Part shown: in pieces, positions 35,968-45,205 of the stretch
How positions within the stretch are numbered: position 1 is the first letter of the stretch
How the letters are laid out: the number at the start of each line of letters is the position of its first letter
Assembly: GCF_019654975.1 (NCBI RefSeq)
Contig: NZ_BPEW01000030.1
Location: forward strand, 1-54,212
DNA length: 54,212 bases
DNA from: Shewanella sp. c952
GTDB lineage: Bacteria > Pseudomonadota > Gammaproteobacteria > Enterobacterales > Shewanellaceae
Direction: 5' to 3'
Notes under the pieces: model-generated
What the model was told of the DNA's origin: nothing
The model's input: the letters and a program-made list of their open reading frames with translations, nothing else
The model's database searches: none
Position numbers and translations under genes: made by a program

Positions 35968-38757
35968 ATGACCAAATACAGCCTACGTTCATGGGTTCTG
36001 GTATTGGCGTTAGCTCCAACTATTTTAGTGGGTATTTTATTGGGCAGCTATTTTACCATAAATAGATTCTATGAACTTGAAGAAACGCTCATCGATCAAG
36101 CGAGTAATATTATCGAACCGCTGGCGATTGCAGCAGAGGTTGGTTTAGACAGTAAAGATTTTGAAACCACCAAGCGATTAATCACTGCCGCTCAGCTCAA
36201 TAAAGCTTCTTTAGTGCAATTCATTGCCATTTTTGACGTCAACAACCGCGTCGTTGTCACCTCACATCATTACAAAAATCATGAAGTCATGAGATATGAC
36301 AAGCCATTAAGCTCGATGCTAAGAACCGAACTTGAACAAGTTGGCGATAGTATGATTTTACGCAGCCCTATTTTTAATAATAGTGCCATCAAGCCTATCG
36401 ATACCTTTGATGAGAACAACCAGCGCATTGAGCCTGAAGTCATAAAATTGGGCTACATATCTATATTGATCAATAAAGAGAATGCCCTACTAGAGCAACA
36501 TCGTGCTGCGGTTGCGGCATTTATTATTGTGTTAATCGGGGTTCAACTAAACCTCTTCTTTACTTTTCGTTTGGTTAAAAACGTTACCCAACCTATTACG
36601 GAGATGGTACGAGTTGTCGCCAAAATTCGAGAAGGCAAACTTGATACTCGGCTAACGGGTAATTTGATTGGTGAACTTGACCTCCTCAAGCGTGGTATTA
36701 ATGCCATGGCGGGTTCGTTGTCTGAATATCACGACGAAATGCAGCAAAATATTGACCAAGCCACATCCGATCTGCGTGAGACATTAGAGCAGATTGAAAT
36801 TCAAAACGTCGAGCTTGATATGGCAAAGAAACGAGCCTTAGAAGCCAGCCGGATTAAATCTGAATTTCTTGCCAATATGTCGCATGAGTTACGTACCCCA
36901 CTTAATGGAGTGATAGGGTTCGCTAAACAGCTGTTGAAAACGCCACTGCACTCTAGTCAGCAAGACTACATTCGTACGATCGAGCGCAGTGCGACGAACC
37001 TTTTGAGTATCATTAACGATATCTTGGACTTCTCTAAACTCGAAGCCGGTAAAATGGTATTAGAGAATATGCCATTCTCACTTCGGGAGGTCATCGAAGA
37101 AACGGTGACGATGCTCTCGAGTAGTGCCAGAGAAAAAGAGATCGATCTAGTGATAGATGTCGACCCGCGCATTCCAGAGGATGTCACTGGCGATGCTATG
37201 CGTTTTAGCCAAGTGATTACTAATTTAGTTGGCAATGCGGTCAAGTTTACTGACAGTGGTAGCGTACAGCTAAAAATGCAACTAGAAGAGATAGCTGACG
37301 GCAAGGTGCATGTTCGCACAGAGATTATTGATACAGGTATAGGCATCGAAGCGGAAAAACTCGCATCTTTGTTCCAAGCTTTTGGCCAAGCAGACTCTTC
37401 TATCTCACGGCGCTTTGGTGGAACAGGCTTAGGACTGGTGATCACCAAGCGTTTAGTTAATCGAATGGGCGGCCAAATTGGCTGTAACTCAGAGCCGCAG
37501 CAAGGCTCGACCTTCTGGTTCTCTTTACCGTTAAATTTAAGCCAATACCCTATTAGCGATACTTTACCCCTAGGTACGTTGAAAAATAAAAGTATTCTGG
37601 TATTCGAACCAAATCCGTTATCACATCACGCTATTGAACGAATGCTTGTACGTTGGGGGTTAAGAGTCACCAAAGCTGCCACCAGCAAACAACTAGAATT
37701 TATAGTCACTCAATCGAGCCACTTATTCGATTATGGCCTGTTTAGCTGTAAAGGCTTAGCAGCTTCAGGTAACGCAGCGGAATTACTCAAGGTAACTAAG
37801 CCTAAGATTAACTATTTAATGTTGATCACCAATTGTGTCGAAAGCGAAGACGTATTCTCTCAATTTCGCCCCTACATCGATAAGCAACTCACTATGCCCA
37901 TTGGTGAAAAAAGGCTATCGAGTAGCTTAATTGATCCGCAATCAACGCTAGAAGCTGAAGCTTTGCCACTGCCGATGCCATTTGCTATTCCCGCGGCAAA
38001 AGAGAACTTGACCGTACTGGCTGTTGACGATAATCCTGCCAATTTGAAGTTAATTGACACCCTGCTCAAGGAACTGGTAACTCAAGTTCATATAGCTGAC
38101 AACGGTGATGCGGCCGTACAACTGGCAAAGCAGCGTAGCTTCGATCTTATCTTTATGGATATACAGATGCCGGGTACCGACGGTATTAGTGCCACTAAAC
38201 AGATAAGACAAAACTCGGCCAACCGTAACACACCAATCATTGCGGTGACCGCACATGCTATTGCCGAAGAGCGCGAACGCATATCATCTAGCGGAATGGA
38301 CGGCTACCTACCGAAGCCTATTGATGAAACAGCACTTAAAGATGTTATCCACAAATGGAAAAACAAACCTAAGTTTACTCACTTTGACCAGCGTACCCTT
38401 AACTGGGAACTATGTTTGACGCAGGCGAATAATAAGCCAGACTTAGCACTCGATATGTTGAAGATGCTATTAAAGTCGTTGCCAGAGTCTGTTGAACATA
38501 TAAATAGTGCACTGGCGAGCTTCGATCAACAAGGCATGTTGACCTGTATACATAAGTTGCACGGTGCAAGTTGTTATTGCGGCGTGCCGACGACACAACA
38601 GCTATGCCAAGAGATTGAGTCAGGATTAAAGAAAGGCATTGCTGTAGAAGACGTAGAACCTGAAATCCTTGAGTTACTTGATGAGTTAACTAAGGTAGAA
38701 TCAGCGGCTAATCAAGTGATCACCCAGCTATCAGTGGATGTAAAAGATGACAAATAA
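35968..38757 (+). CDS. barA: Hybrid sensor histidine kinase BarA
   Basis: Tripartite membrane sensor kinase that in the family phosphorylates UvrY/GacA, which turns on CsrB/CsrC small RNAs. About 929 residues: first transmembrane helix (about 6-28), periplasmic sensor to about 175, second helix (about 178-198), HAMP, HisKA with the phospho-acceptor His near residue 306 (ANMSHELRTPLNG), ATPase domain (NLVGNAVKF, DTGIGI, GTGLGL), a receiver-like domain without a phospho-acceptor Asp (about 530-650), a true receiver (VDDNPANL; Asp about 731 in IFMDIQMPGTDG) and a C-terminal HPt domain (His about 862 in IHKLHGAS). A start at 35950 is also possible; 35968 gives the family-like MTKYSLRSW. Confidence 0.94.
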   Translation: MTKYSLRSWVLVLALAPTILVGILLGSYFTINRFYELEETLIDQASNIIEPLAIAAEVGLDSKDFETTKRLITAAQLNKASLVQFIAIFDVNNRVVVTSHHYKNHEVMRYDKPLSSMLRTELEQVGDSMILRSPIFNNSAIKPIDTFDENNQRIEPEVIKLGYISILINKENALLEQHRAAVAAFIIVLIGVQLNLFFTFRLVKNVTQPITEMVRVVAKIREGKLDTRLTGNLIGELDLLKRGINAMAGSLSEYHDEMQQNIDQATSDLRETLEQIEIQNVELDMAKKRALEASRIKSEFLANMSHELRTPLNGVIGFAKQLLKTPLHSSQQDYIRTIERSATNLLSIINDILDFSKLEAGKMVLENMPFSLREVIEETVTMLSSSAREKEIDLVIDVDPRIPEDVTGDAMRFSQVITNLVGNAVKFTDSGSVQLKMQLEEIADGKVHVRTEIIDTGIGIEAEKLASLFQAFGQADSSISRRFGGTGLGLVITKRLVNRMGGQIGCNSEPQQGSTFWFSLPLNLSQYPISDTLPLGTLKNKSILVFEPNPLSHHAIERMLVRWGLRVTKAATSKQLEFIVTQSSHLFDYGLFSCKGLAASGNAAELLKVTKPKINYLMLITNCVESEDVFSQFRPYIDKQLTMPIGEKRLSSSLIDPQSTLEAEALPLPMPFAIPAAKENLTVLAVDDNPANLKLIDTLLKELVTQVHIADNGDAAVQLAKQRSFDLIFMDIQMPGTDGISATKQIRQNSANRNTPIIAVTAHAIAEERERISSSGMDGYLPKPIDETALKDVIHKWKNKPKFTHFDQRTLNWELCLTQANNKPDLALDMLKMLLKSLPESVEHINSALASFDQQGMLTCIHKLHGASCYCGVPTTQQLCQEIESGLKKGIAVEDVEPEILELLDELTKVESAANQVITQLSVDVKDDK

Positions 38758-39355
38758 GACGGGCTTTTTTCAACGCCTTAAAGGGCTAACGCTAGCGCAA
38801 AAGAAACTTTTTGCTATTGCACTCTGTCAACGTATGCTGCCCAATTATCAGCTTTTTTCTGAAGTGTGTGAATTTGGCAACCCCAAAGTACTCGATACAC
38901 TGCTTAATCTACTTTGGCAGTCTATGTATGACAATAAGCTTAAGCTGAACATTGAGCTACAAATGGAACGTATTGAAGAGAATACACCAGAGCCCGCTGA
39001 CTTTGACGTATATGGCGTCTACCCTGCAATGGATGCTGCTGTCGCGTTGACCTCTTTGCTAAGTGCATTAGAGAGCAAGGTAGAGGAAGATATTACTAAT
39101 ATCAGTAAGCTTTCATCAGCCACTGTTGCTAACTATATTGAAGCGACCTGCGAGCAAGAGTTTGATAAAGAATCTGAATTAGATGACTATATTTTCAACC
39201 ATGAAGTGATGGTTGAAGAAAAAGAGATGCAAGCAATTCTTCTACAAGCAATTGAAGAAAACCCTCATCTTAAAGCTGATTTTGTCAAAGAGTTACGCCG
39301 CGAAATTGTCGCCGTCGGCATTTCAAATATCGGCATTAGCCACACAGAAGCGTAA
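38747..39355 (+). CDS. yjaG: YjaG family (DUF416) protein
   Basis: A 202-residue soluble, acidic, mostly helical protein of the DUF416 family, function unknown. Family features are LAQKKLFAIALCQRMLPNYQLFSE near the start, DFDVYGVYPAMDAAVAL in the middle, and REIVAVGISNIG at the end. Its start overlaps the end of barA by 11 bases in another frame, so it is probably co-translated with the kinase; in E. coli the gene is not next to barA. The terminator at 39371 closes the two-gene unit. Confidence 0.88.
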   Translation: MTNKTGFFQRLKGLTLAQKKLFAIALCQRMLPNYQLFSEVCEFGNPKVLDTLLNLLWQSMYDNKLKLNIELQMERIEENTPEPADFDVYGVYPAMDAAVALTSLLSALESKVEEDITNISKLSSATVANYIEATCEQEFDKESELDDYIFNHEVMVEEKEMQAILLQAIEENPHLKADFVKELRREIVAVGISNIGISHTEA

Positions 39356-39370
39356 ACAAAAGACAATACT

Positions 39371-39397
39371 AAAAAGCCGTTCACTGAACGGCTTTTT
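39371..39397. terminator. Bidirectional terminator between yjaG and the LysR gene
   Basis: Arms AAAAAGCCGTTC and GAACGGCTTTTT with a three-base loop; runs of T on both strands. It serves the convergent genes on either side. Confidence 0.9.
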
Positions 39398-39424
39398 TAT
39401 TGCTCGTAGTTATTGTTAATCAGG

Positions 39425-40330
39425 CTATTTACTTTCCATTGAGAACAGCTGCTCCGCTTTCGAATGCATAAACTCAATAAACAGCTTTACCTTTAACGGC
39501 TGATGACTACGCTGATGATATAAGATCGAAATCCGTCTTTTTTCTCCAATCCACTCTGGCAATAAGCTCTGTAACTGACCAGAGTTGAGCTCATTTTTTA
39601 CAAAAAGCGCAGGACCATACAGTATTCCCCCATTATCCACAGCCGCTCTGACTGCACCATTAAGCTCACTCAATGTTAACTTAGCGGGTCCATCATAGTA
39701 AAAGTTCTCTCCTGATGGGTGCTTAAGCGTCCAGTTAAAAAGAGGCCATACTTTGATTAATGCATGATTATCCAGTTCGCTAGGGTGAGTAAAAGGAGCG
39801 GCACTTGCAATATAATCAGGCGATGCGAATAAACCGTAGTTAAGCACGCCAAGAGAGCTTGAGATCCAAGATGAATCGGGCTGAGTACCACCAACGATGG
39901 CAACATCAACACCTTCATCAATCAAATCAATCACGTTATTGTTTTGCACAATATGCAACTGAATATCAGGGTACTTCTCACAAAACTCATTAATAGCATG
40001 TATGAATATCATCGAGATAATTGACACTGGCGCTGCAATCCGAAGGGTGCCTTCAGGCGTATCGATCGCTGCGCCACGAATGCTATCAAACTGAGACACA
40101 ATAGCCTGATACTGCTGGAACAGTGCTATTCCCTCCTCGGTCAAGCGTAGCTTACGCGTATTACGCATTAAAAGTTGTTTATCGAGCAGAGTTTCCAATT
40201 TTGTCAGTTTACGGCTCACCGTTGCAATTGGCATCTCAAGCTCTTTCGCTGCTTGGGAAAAGCTTCCTGCATTAACTAAGTGAACAAATTGGTAGATCAG
40301 CTGTAGTTCCAATCCTAAATTGCTATTCAT
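39425..40330 (-). CDS. LysR-type transcriptional regulator
   Basis: A 301-residue LysR-family regulator. The N-terminal helix-turn-helix reads FVHLVNAGSFSQAAKELEMPIATVSRKLTKLE (about 14-45). The C-terminal periplasmic-binding-like effector domain begins near residue 90 (GTLRIAAPVS). The subgroup resembles the CrgA/DsdC-like regulators with the LRRTRKL-type wing (here MRNTRKLRLTEEG). I chose the ATG at 40330 with AGGG nine bases upstream over an in-frame start at 40405. It is divergent from an AEC transporter gene, which is its most likely target. The effector is unknown. Confidence 0.9.
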   Translation of the reverse strand: MNSNLGLELQLIYQFVHLVNAGSFSQAAKELEMPIATVSRKLTKLETLLDKQLLMRNTRKLRLTEEGIALFQQYQAIVSQFDSIRGAAIDTPEGTLRIAAPVSIISMIFIHAINEFCEKYPDIQLHIVQNNNVIDLIDEGVDVAIVGGTQPDSSWISSSLGVLNYGLFASPDYIASAAPFTHPSELDNHALIKVWPLFNWTLKHPSGENFYYDGPAKLTLSELNGAVRAAVDNGGILYGPALFVKNELNSGQLQSLLPEWIGEKRRISILYHQRSHQPLKVKLFIEFMHSKAEQLFSMESK

Positions 40331-40374
40331 CGATAAAACCCTAGCGTTTAAAACATAAAGTGACGAGCGGCTAC

Positions 40375-40385
40375 GACCTAAGGTC
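40375..40385. promoter_or_regulatory. Palindrome in the LysR/AEC divergent promoter region
   Basis: A perfect 11-base palindrome GACCTAAGGTC between the two divergent starts (40330 and 40473). LysR regulators often bind dyads in such regions, so it is a candidate operator; it does not match a clean T-N11-A motif. Confidence 0.3.
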
Positions 40386-40472
40386 AATAGTATACCAAAG
40401 TGCAACTATGATAATGTTCTAGCTCAATGTTAGCCGTAATTAACGCATATTATCCCCAAGTGAAGAGAAAGC

Positions 40473-41429
40473 ATGCCAGCAGTATTGACGCCGCTCCTCG
40501 CCGTATTTGGCATTATGTTGATAGGAACTTTGGTACAAAAAACAAAGTTATTACCCTTGGAGACAGACCAAGTATTAAACCAATATGTTTATTATATTGC
40601 GTTTCCGGCCATCATGCTTATCACGCTTGCGCAAACCCCTATCAACGACATACTCCACTGGGGATATATTGCAGGGTTTAGCGTTGCGATGCTAATTAGC
40701 TACGTCATAACATTTGCCGTCTCATTGCTTGCAAGCCCTACTCAAAAAGCCGTCGCGACCATGCGAGCGCTTAATGCCACCTTTGGCAACACCGCTTTCA
40801 TCGGTATGCCACTCATGGCAATACTATTTCCTGGTAATCAAGTTGCGTTGGCCGCAGCAGCGATTGCCAGCCTATTGTCGGTGTTAATTTTTGCCCTTGC
40901 TTTGGTGTCTTTAGAAGTCTTAGGCAGCAACAATCAGACTTCGGCATTAAAAATCGTTACTCTCGCCTTAATTAGAAACCCCATTGTCGTCGGCAGCGTT
41001 ATCGGGATAAGCCTATCTGCAATGACTGTGACCTTGCCGGATAGTCTGGCGCTTATGATTAAGCAACTCGGTATGACATCAAGTCCCTGTGCACTATTTG
41101 CTATAGGTATGGTATTAGCCAAATCTGCACAACATCAAACATCAAAGCAGCTTATTAATTATCAACAGTTGATTGATATCAGCGCAGTAAACATGGTTAA
41201 GTTGTTCATACAGCCTTGTATCACTTTCCTGCTGATGACCAGCTTAAAGGTAGACTCACAGTTAATTTCGATGGGCGTTATGCTTGCGGCGCTGCCGACG
41301 GCTGCAAGTGTTTACTTACTCGCCCAGCGTTATAACACTCTAGTGATAACCAGTGCTCAAGGAATACTATTTGGCACGCTTGTGACCTTCATAAGTTTGC
41401 CGTTATTAGAAGCATTGTTGCTCGGCTAA
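40473..41429 (+). CDS. AEC family transporter (auxin efflux carrier type)
   Basis: A 318-residue membrane protein with about ten hydrophobic segments arranged as two five-helix halves, typical of the AEC (auxin efflux carrier/malate permease-like) family. Conserved features are the NATFGNTAFIGMPL motif in the fourth helix region (about 105-120) and the C-terminal LPTAASVYLLAQRY motif. Substrates in bacteria are mostly organic acids or amino acids and cannot be told here. It is divergent from the LysR regulator at 40330. I see no clear terminator after it. Confidence 0.9.
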   Translation: MPAVLTPLLAVFGIMLIGTLVQKTKLLPLETDQVLNQYVYYIAFPAIMLITLAQTPINDILHWGYIAGFSVAMLISYVITFAVSLLASPTQKAVATMRALNATFGNTAFIGMPLMAILFPGNQVALAAAAIASLLSVLIFALALVSLEVLGSNNQTSALKIVTLALIRNPIVVGSVIGISLSAMTVTLPDSLALMIKQLGMTSSPCALFAIGMVLAKSAQHQTSKQLINYQQLIDISAVNMVKLFIQPCITFLLMTSLKVDSQLISMGVMLAALPTAASVYLLAQRYNTLVITSAQGILFGTLVTFISLPLLEALLLG

Positions 41430-41636
41430 AGTTAACTAACACCGATTTTTCGATGCTACTACAACAGCAACTAAGTACAGTGTCATCGACTAGATTAACT
41501 ATGAGCTATAATCTGGCTATATATTTTCACTATGGCTTGGATACTATTTAATGGCACAACACCCTGAAAAGATTAAATATTAATATTCAATCAATCGTAA
41601 AAAGTTAAACATTGATTGATTTAGCAACAAATAGTT

Positions 41637-41678
41637 TACTGTATAGAAAAACAGTATATACTGTTTATAAATACAGTG
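41637..41678 (+). promoter_or_regulatory. Two LexA boxes upstream of recN
   Basis: Box 1 is TACTGTATAGAAAAACAGTA (41637-41656) and box 2 has CTGT-N8-ACAG at 41661-41676. Their centres are 22 bases apart, about two helical turns, so two LexA dimers could bind on one face. They lie 20-60 bases before the recN ATG. Confidence 0.92.
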
Positions 41679-41697
41679 TTTTGGATAGGACATCACT

Positions 41698-43359
41698 ATG
41701 CTTTGCCAACTCAGCATTAACAATTTTGCTATTGTGCGTTTTTTAGAACTCGATTTTAAAGCCGGAATGACCAGTATTACCGGTGAAACTGGTGCGGGTA
41801 AATCTATTGCGATTGATGCATTAGGCCTATGTCTGGGCAATCGAGCTGACGCCAATACTATTAGGCCCGGTGCCACAAAAGCTGAGGTTAGTGCTCGCTT
41901 CTCCCTATCTGATATTCCTCTGGCTAAACGCTGGTTAGAGGACCATGATCTCGAACTAGACAATGAGTGCATCTTAAGGCGTACGATTAATAGTGATGGA
42001 CGCTCTCGCGCATACATTAATGGTAATCCAGTACCACTAGCCCAAATTAAATCTCTAGGCCAACTGCTTATCGGGATCCATGGCCAACATGCTCACCATG
42101 CAATGCTTAAAAGTGAGCACCAGCTTACATTGCTCGATAGCTATGCCAACCATAAAATGCTGCTCGATTCGGTTTCAGCAAGTTATCACCGCTGTAAAAC
42201 GATAGAGAAAGAGCTGCAGCAGCTAGAGCTTGCTCAACACGAAAGATTGGCGCGTAAGCAATTACTGCAATATCAGGTGGAAGAGCTTAACGAGTTTGCC
42301 ATTAGCGAAGGTGAATTTGAGACCATTGAAGCCGAACATAAAAAGCTTGCCAACAGCACTGCACTCATAGAGCTGTGCCGCAGTCAGTTACAGATATTGC
42401 AAGAAAATGATCAAGGCAGTGTAGAGTCTCTGCTCAATACTTCTATCAGCCAGGGCCAAGATTTAGAGAGCTATGATGCTGAACTCGGCAGTGTCGTTGC
42501 CATGCTAAATGAAGCGCTGATCCAAGTGCAAGAATCCAGTAGCGAACTTGAACGTTATTTAGATGGCTTAGAGTTAGATCCTGAATACTTTGAGCAGTTA
42601 GAGTTGCGCATATCTAAGGCGTTGCAATTAGCACGCAAGCACCATGTCAACGCCGCGGAACTATATGCTCATCATCAGGCTCTATTAACAGAGCTTAATG
42701 ACTTAGATTCCGATGAAGATAAGCTTGATGAGATCCGTAATCAACTCGGTAATAGCCAGCAAGCCTACTTAAACCACGCAAGAAAACTAAGCCAAAGCCG
42801 CAATCGTTACGCTAAAGAGCTAGATAAAAAGGTCACCCAATCAATACATGAACTGAGTATGCCCAAAGGAAAGTTCAGTATTGCGGTCAACTTTAATGAA
42901 AGCGTTATTAGCCCACACGGCTGTGATGGAATAGAGTTTTTAGTCACCACCAATCCCGGACAACCTTTACAACCAATAGCAAAAGTTGCCTCTGGTGGTG
43001 AACTGTCTCGTATAGGGCTTGGAATTCAAGTGATAACCGCTAAGAAAGTAGCGACACCGACACTAATTTTTGATGAAGTTGATGTAGGGATCTCAGGTCC
43101 AACAGCGGCAGTTGTCGGCCGAATGTTGCGTAGTCTAGGCGAGTCCACACAAGTATTTTGTGTCACCCATTTACCGCAGGTTGCTGGTAACGGTCATCAA
43201 CATATGTTTGTAAACAAAAGCAGCAAAGCGGGGAAGACAGAAACCTCAATGGTGCAGTTAGATAAAGAGCAACGCGTTGAAGAACTGGCGCGCTTATTAG
43301 GCGGCGATACCATAACTAGCAACACCTTGGCTAACGCTAAAGAGCTACTGCTAAGCTAA
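41698..43359 (+). CDS. recN: DNA repair protein RecN
   Basis: SMC-like ATPase that acts in double-strand break repair. 553 residues, normal length: N-terminal head with Walker A GETGAGKSI (about 30-38), a central coiled coil (about 150-370), and a C-terminal head with the signature VASGGELSRIGLG and Walker B TLIFDEVDVGISG. The ATG follows AGGA. Two LexA boxes immediately upstream predict strong SOS control, as in E. coli. It converges on pgpA across a long perfect stem-loop. Confidence 0.97.
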   Translation: MLCQLSINNFAIVRFLELDFKAGMTSITGETGAGKSIAIDALGLCLGNRADANTIRPGATKAEVSARFSLSDIPLAKRWLEDHDLELDNECILRRTINSDGRSRAYINGNPVPLAQIKSLGQLLIGIHGQHAHHAMLKSEHQLTLLDSYANHKMLLDSVSASYHRCKTIEKELQQLELAQHERLARKQLLQYQVEELNEFAISEGEFETIEAEHKKLANSTALIELCRSQLQILQENDQGSVESLLNTSISQGQDLESYDAELGSVVAMLNEALIQVQESSSELERYLDGLELDPEYFEQLELRISKALQLARKHHVNAAELYAHHQALLTELNDLDSDEDKLDEIRNQLGNSQQAYLNHARKLSQSRNRYAKELDKKVTQSIHELSMPKGKFSIAVNFNESVISPHGCDGIEFLVTTNPGQPLQPIAKVASGGELSRIGLGIQVITAKKVATPTLIFDEVDVGISGPTAAVVGRMLRSLGESTQVFCVTHLPQVAGNGHQHMFVNKSSKAGKTETSMVQLDKEQRVEELARLLGGDTITSNTLANAKELLLS

Positions 43360-43386
43360 ATGCCATTGGACTAAGTGCCATTGGAA

Positions 43387-43440
43387 AGTTTAGGGCATTA
43401 AAAAAGGAGCTAATAAGCTCCTTTTTTAATGCCCTAAACT
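43387..43440. terminator. 25-bp perfect stem-loop between recN and pgpA
   Basis: Two 25-base arms (43387-43411 and 43416-43440) are exact reverse complements around an AATA loop. Each arm contains an A6/T6 tract next to GGAGCT/AGCTCC, so the inner part (AAAAAAGGAGCT...AGCTCCTTTTTT) can act as a terminator on either strand. The stem is longer than typical. Confidence 0.88.
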
Positions 43441-43443
43441 TGA

Positions 43444-43938
43444 TTAAATCAAGTAGTAAGCGGCCACTTGCAAACAGATAAGCGAGAATATACCCGCTAG
43501 TACGTCATCAATCATAATACCGAAACCACCATGTACTTTAGCGTCAAGCCAACGGATTGGCCAAGGTTTCAAAATATCGAAAAAGCGGAACAATACAAAA
43601 CCGGCTAACAACCATTGCCAGCCAGCTGGGGCTGCAATCATGGTAATGAGTAAACCTGCTATTTCATCCCATACAATCGCGCCATGATCATGAACGCCCA
43701 TGTCTTTAGCGGCTTTATCACAGATATAAAAGCCAATTAACACACTAAATAACGTAAGCCCTATGTACCAAGGTAGGCTTAATGGTGCCATAAGTAAAAA
43801 GACAGGGATCGCGGCGATGGTGCCAAACGTGCCAGGCGCTTTTGCTGCTAAACCGGAGCCAAAGCCCAATGCTAAAAAGTGGATTGGGTTCTTAAGGGAA
43901 AGCTTAGCCACTGCTTTATCTTTTGAGAGTAAATCCAT
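43444..43938 (-). CDS. pgpA: Phosphatidylglycerophosphatase A
   Basis: Inner-membrane phosphatase that makes phosphatidylglycerol. 164 residues with about four hydrophobic segments. Family motifs: GFGSGLAAKAPGTFGT near residue 26, HDHGAIVWDEIAG (metal ligands), and FRFFDILKPWPIRWLD then GFGIMIDDVLAG. The ATG at 43938 overlaps the thiL stop by one base (TGATG), so it is translationally coupled to thiL; the TTG one codon earlier is less likely. Confidence 0.96.
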   Translation of the reverse strand: MDLLSKDKAVAKLSLKNPIHFLALGFGSGLAAKAPGTFGTIAAIPVFLLMAPLSLPWYIGLTLFSVLIGFYICDKAAKDMGVHDHGAIVWDEIAGLLITMIAAPAGWQWLLAGFVLFRFFDILKPWPIRWLDAKVHGGFGIMIDDVLAGIFSLICLQVAAYYLI

Positions 43939-44897
43939 CAATTAAAGTGCTCAAATCCAAGGTTAATAGGTTCGAATGGCTGGTTATCTAACAGCAAATT
44001 CAGCTTACCACCAGTACATACTTGGCCAATTTGAGTAAACTTAACGCCCGTTTCAGCCAATGCAATTTCTAATGCGCCCTTTTGCGCCTCAGAAACAGTA
44101 AAGAGTAGTTCATAATCTTCACCGCCGGTTAAAGCGTAACTCAATGCCATCTCTTCAGTGACATTGGCTTTCAACTCTTTAGATAAAGGCAATTTATCGA
44201 CGTTGACCATAGCACCAATATTAGAAGCTTTTAGTACATGCTGTATATCAGAGACTAAACCATCAGAGATATCGATAGCGCTTGAAGCTAAGGTTCGTAG
44301 TGCTTGTCCCGCTAACACCCTTGGCGTCGGTCGGTAATGGCGATTGACAAGGTACGCTCTATCAGCCTCATTACACTGTGCTTTGTCCCGCAGCAGATCC
44401 AAGCCTAATGCTGAATCGCCTAGAGTACCCGTAACATAGATCCAGTCACCATTTTTTGCACCACTGCGTGTCAGACCGGTGTGCTTAGGTACTTGGCCAT
44501 TGATCGTAATGGTGATTGAGCGAGGCCCGCGAGTCGTATCACCGCCCACTAACGCAACACCGTAATACTCAGCAATTTCAAACATACCAGAACTGAAATC
44601 CGCCAGCCAACTTTCGTCAACCTCAGGTAGAGTAAGCGCCAATGTCATCCAAGCAGGTTCCGCTCCCATAGAAGCAAGGTCAGACAAGTTAACCGCCAGA
44701 GATTTGTATCCCAGTGCATCAGCAGGCATATCTGGGAAAAAGTGCACGTTTTCTACTAGCGTGTCACAAGATATCGCTACAGACTTATTAACAGCAGGCT
44801 CAACAATAGCGCAGTCATCGCCGATGCCGACTGCCACGTCTTTTCGAGACTGGGCACGCCCAGTAAAAAAGCTTTCGATTAATTGAAATTCTTTCAC
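43938..44897 (-). CDS. thiL: Thiamine-monophosphate kinase
   Basis: Phosphorylates thiamine monophosphate to the diphosphate cofactor. 319 residues from a GTG start at 44897; this gives the family N-terminus KEFQLIESFF. An upstream in-frame TTG at 44942 would add 15 hydrophobic residues that are not family-like. Motifs: VGIGDDCAI (ATP/Mg site), NLSDLASMGAEP, LVGGDTTRG and AIDISDGL. The ribosome site is weak. It is coupled to pgpA and lies downstream of nusB, but a MITE-like element and a nusB terminator sit between, so it may need its own promoter. Confidence 0.95.
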   Translation of the reverse strand: MKEFQLIESFFTGRAQSRKDVAVGIGDDCAIVEPAVNKSVAISCDTLVENVHFFPDMPADALGYKSLAVNLSDLASMGAEPAWMTLALTLPEVDESWLADFSSGMFEIAEYYGVALVGGDTTRGPRSITITINGQVPKHTGLTRSGAKNGDWIYVTGTLGDSALGLDLLRDKAQCNEADRAYLVNRHYRPTPRVLAGQALRTLASSAIDISDGLVSDIQHVLKASNIGAMVNVDKLPLSKELKANVTEEMALSYALTGGEDYELLFTVSEAQKGALEIALAETGVKFTQIGQVCTGGKLNLLLDNQPFEPINLGFEHFN

Positions 44898-44998
44898 AAT
44901 ACCAATCACAATATAAAAGTGGGCGGATAAAAAGAGAACCAAATAGTCATCGGGGATCGCAACTATTCCAATAGCGGTAACCTAGTGGTGCCATATCA

Positions 44999-45162
44999 TA
45001 CCAATCAGTATAAGAACTTGGTCGACTCAGAGTATTTCTCGCGAACTAATTCAAGACCAATGGATGACATAATGGCTATGCCATTATGCGTTCATTCAGC
45101 GCTAAACTAGGCCTAAAAACACTCATTAAAGCCGAGTATTCAAATTTATATACTGATTGGTA
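44999..45162. mobile_element. 164-bp MITE-like element
   Basis: Perfect 14-base terminal inverted repeats, TACCAATCAGTATA (44999-45012) and TATACTGATTGGTA (45149-45162). There is an internal palindrome CATAATGG-CTATG-CCATTATG near 45068-45088 and no coding capacity. Only one copy is in the window. It shares the TACCAAT terminus with the 324-bp repeats. Confidence 0.8.
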
Positions 45163-45205
45163 CTCGCCACGAGCTATGCAACAAAGGTGCTCTTTTAGCC
45201 ATACA

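Noticed and set aside
36966..37448. A 160-codon minus-strand frame inside barA
   Set aside because: It lies wholly antisense to the conserved kinase core and has no ribosome site or family signature.
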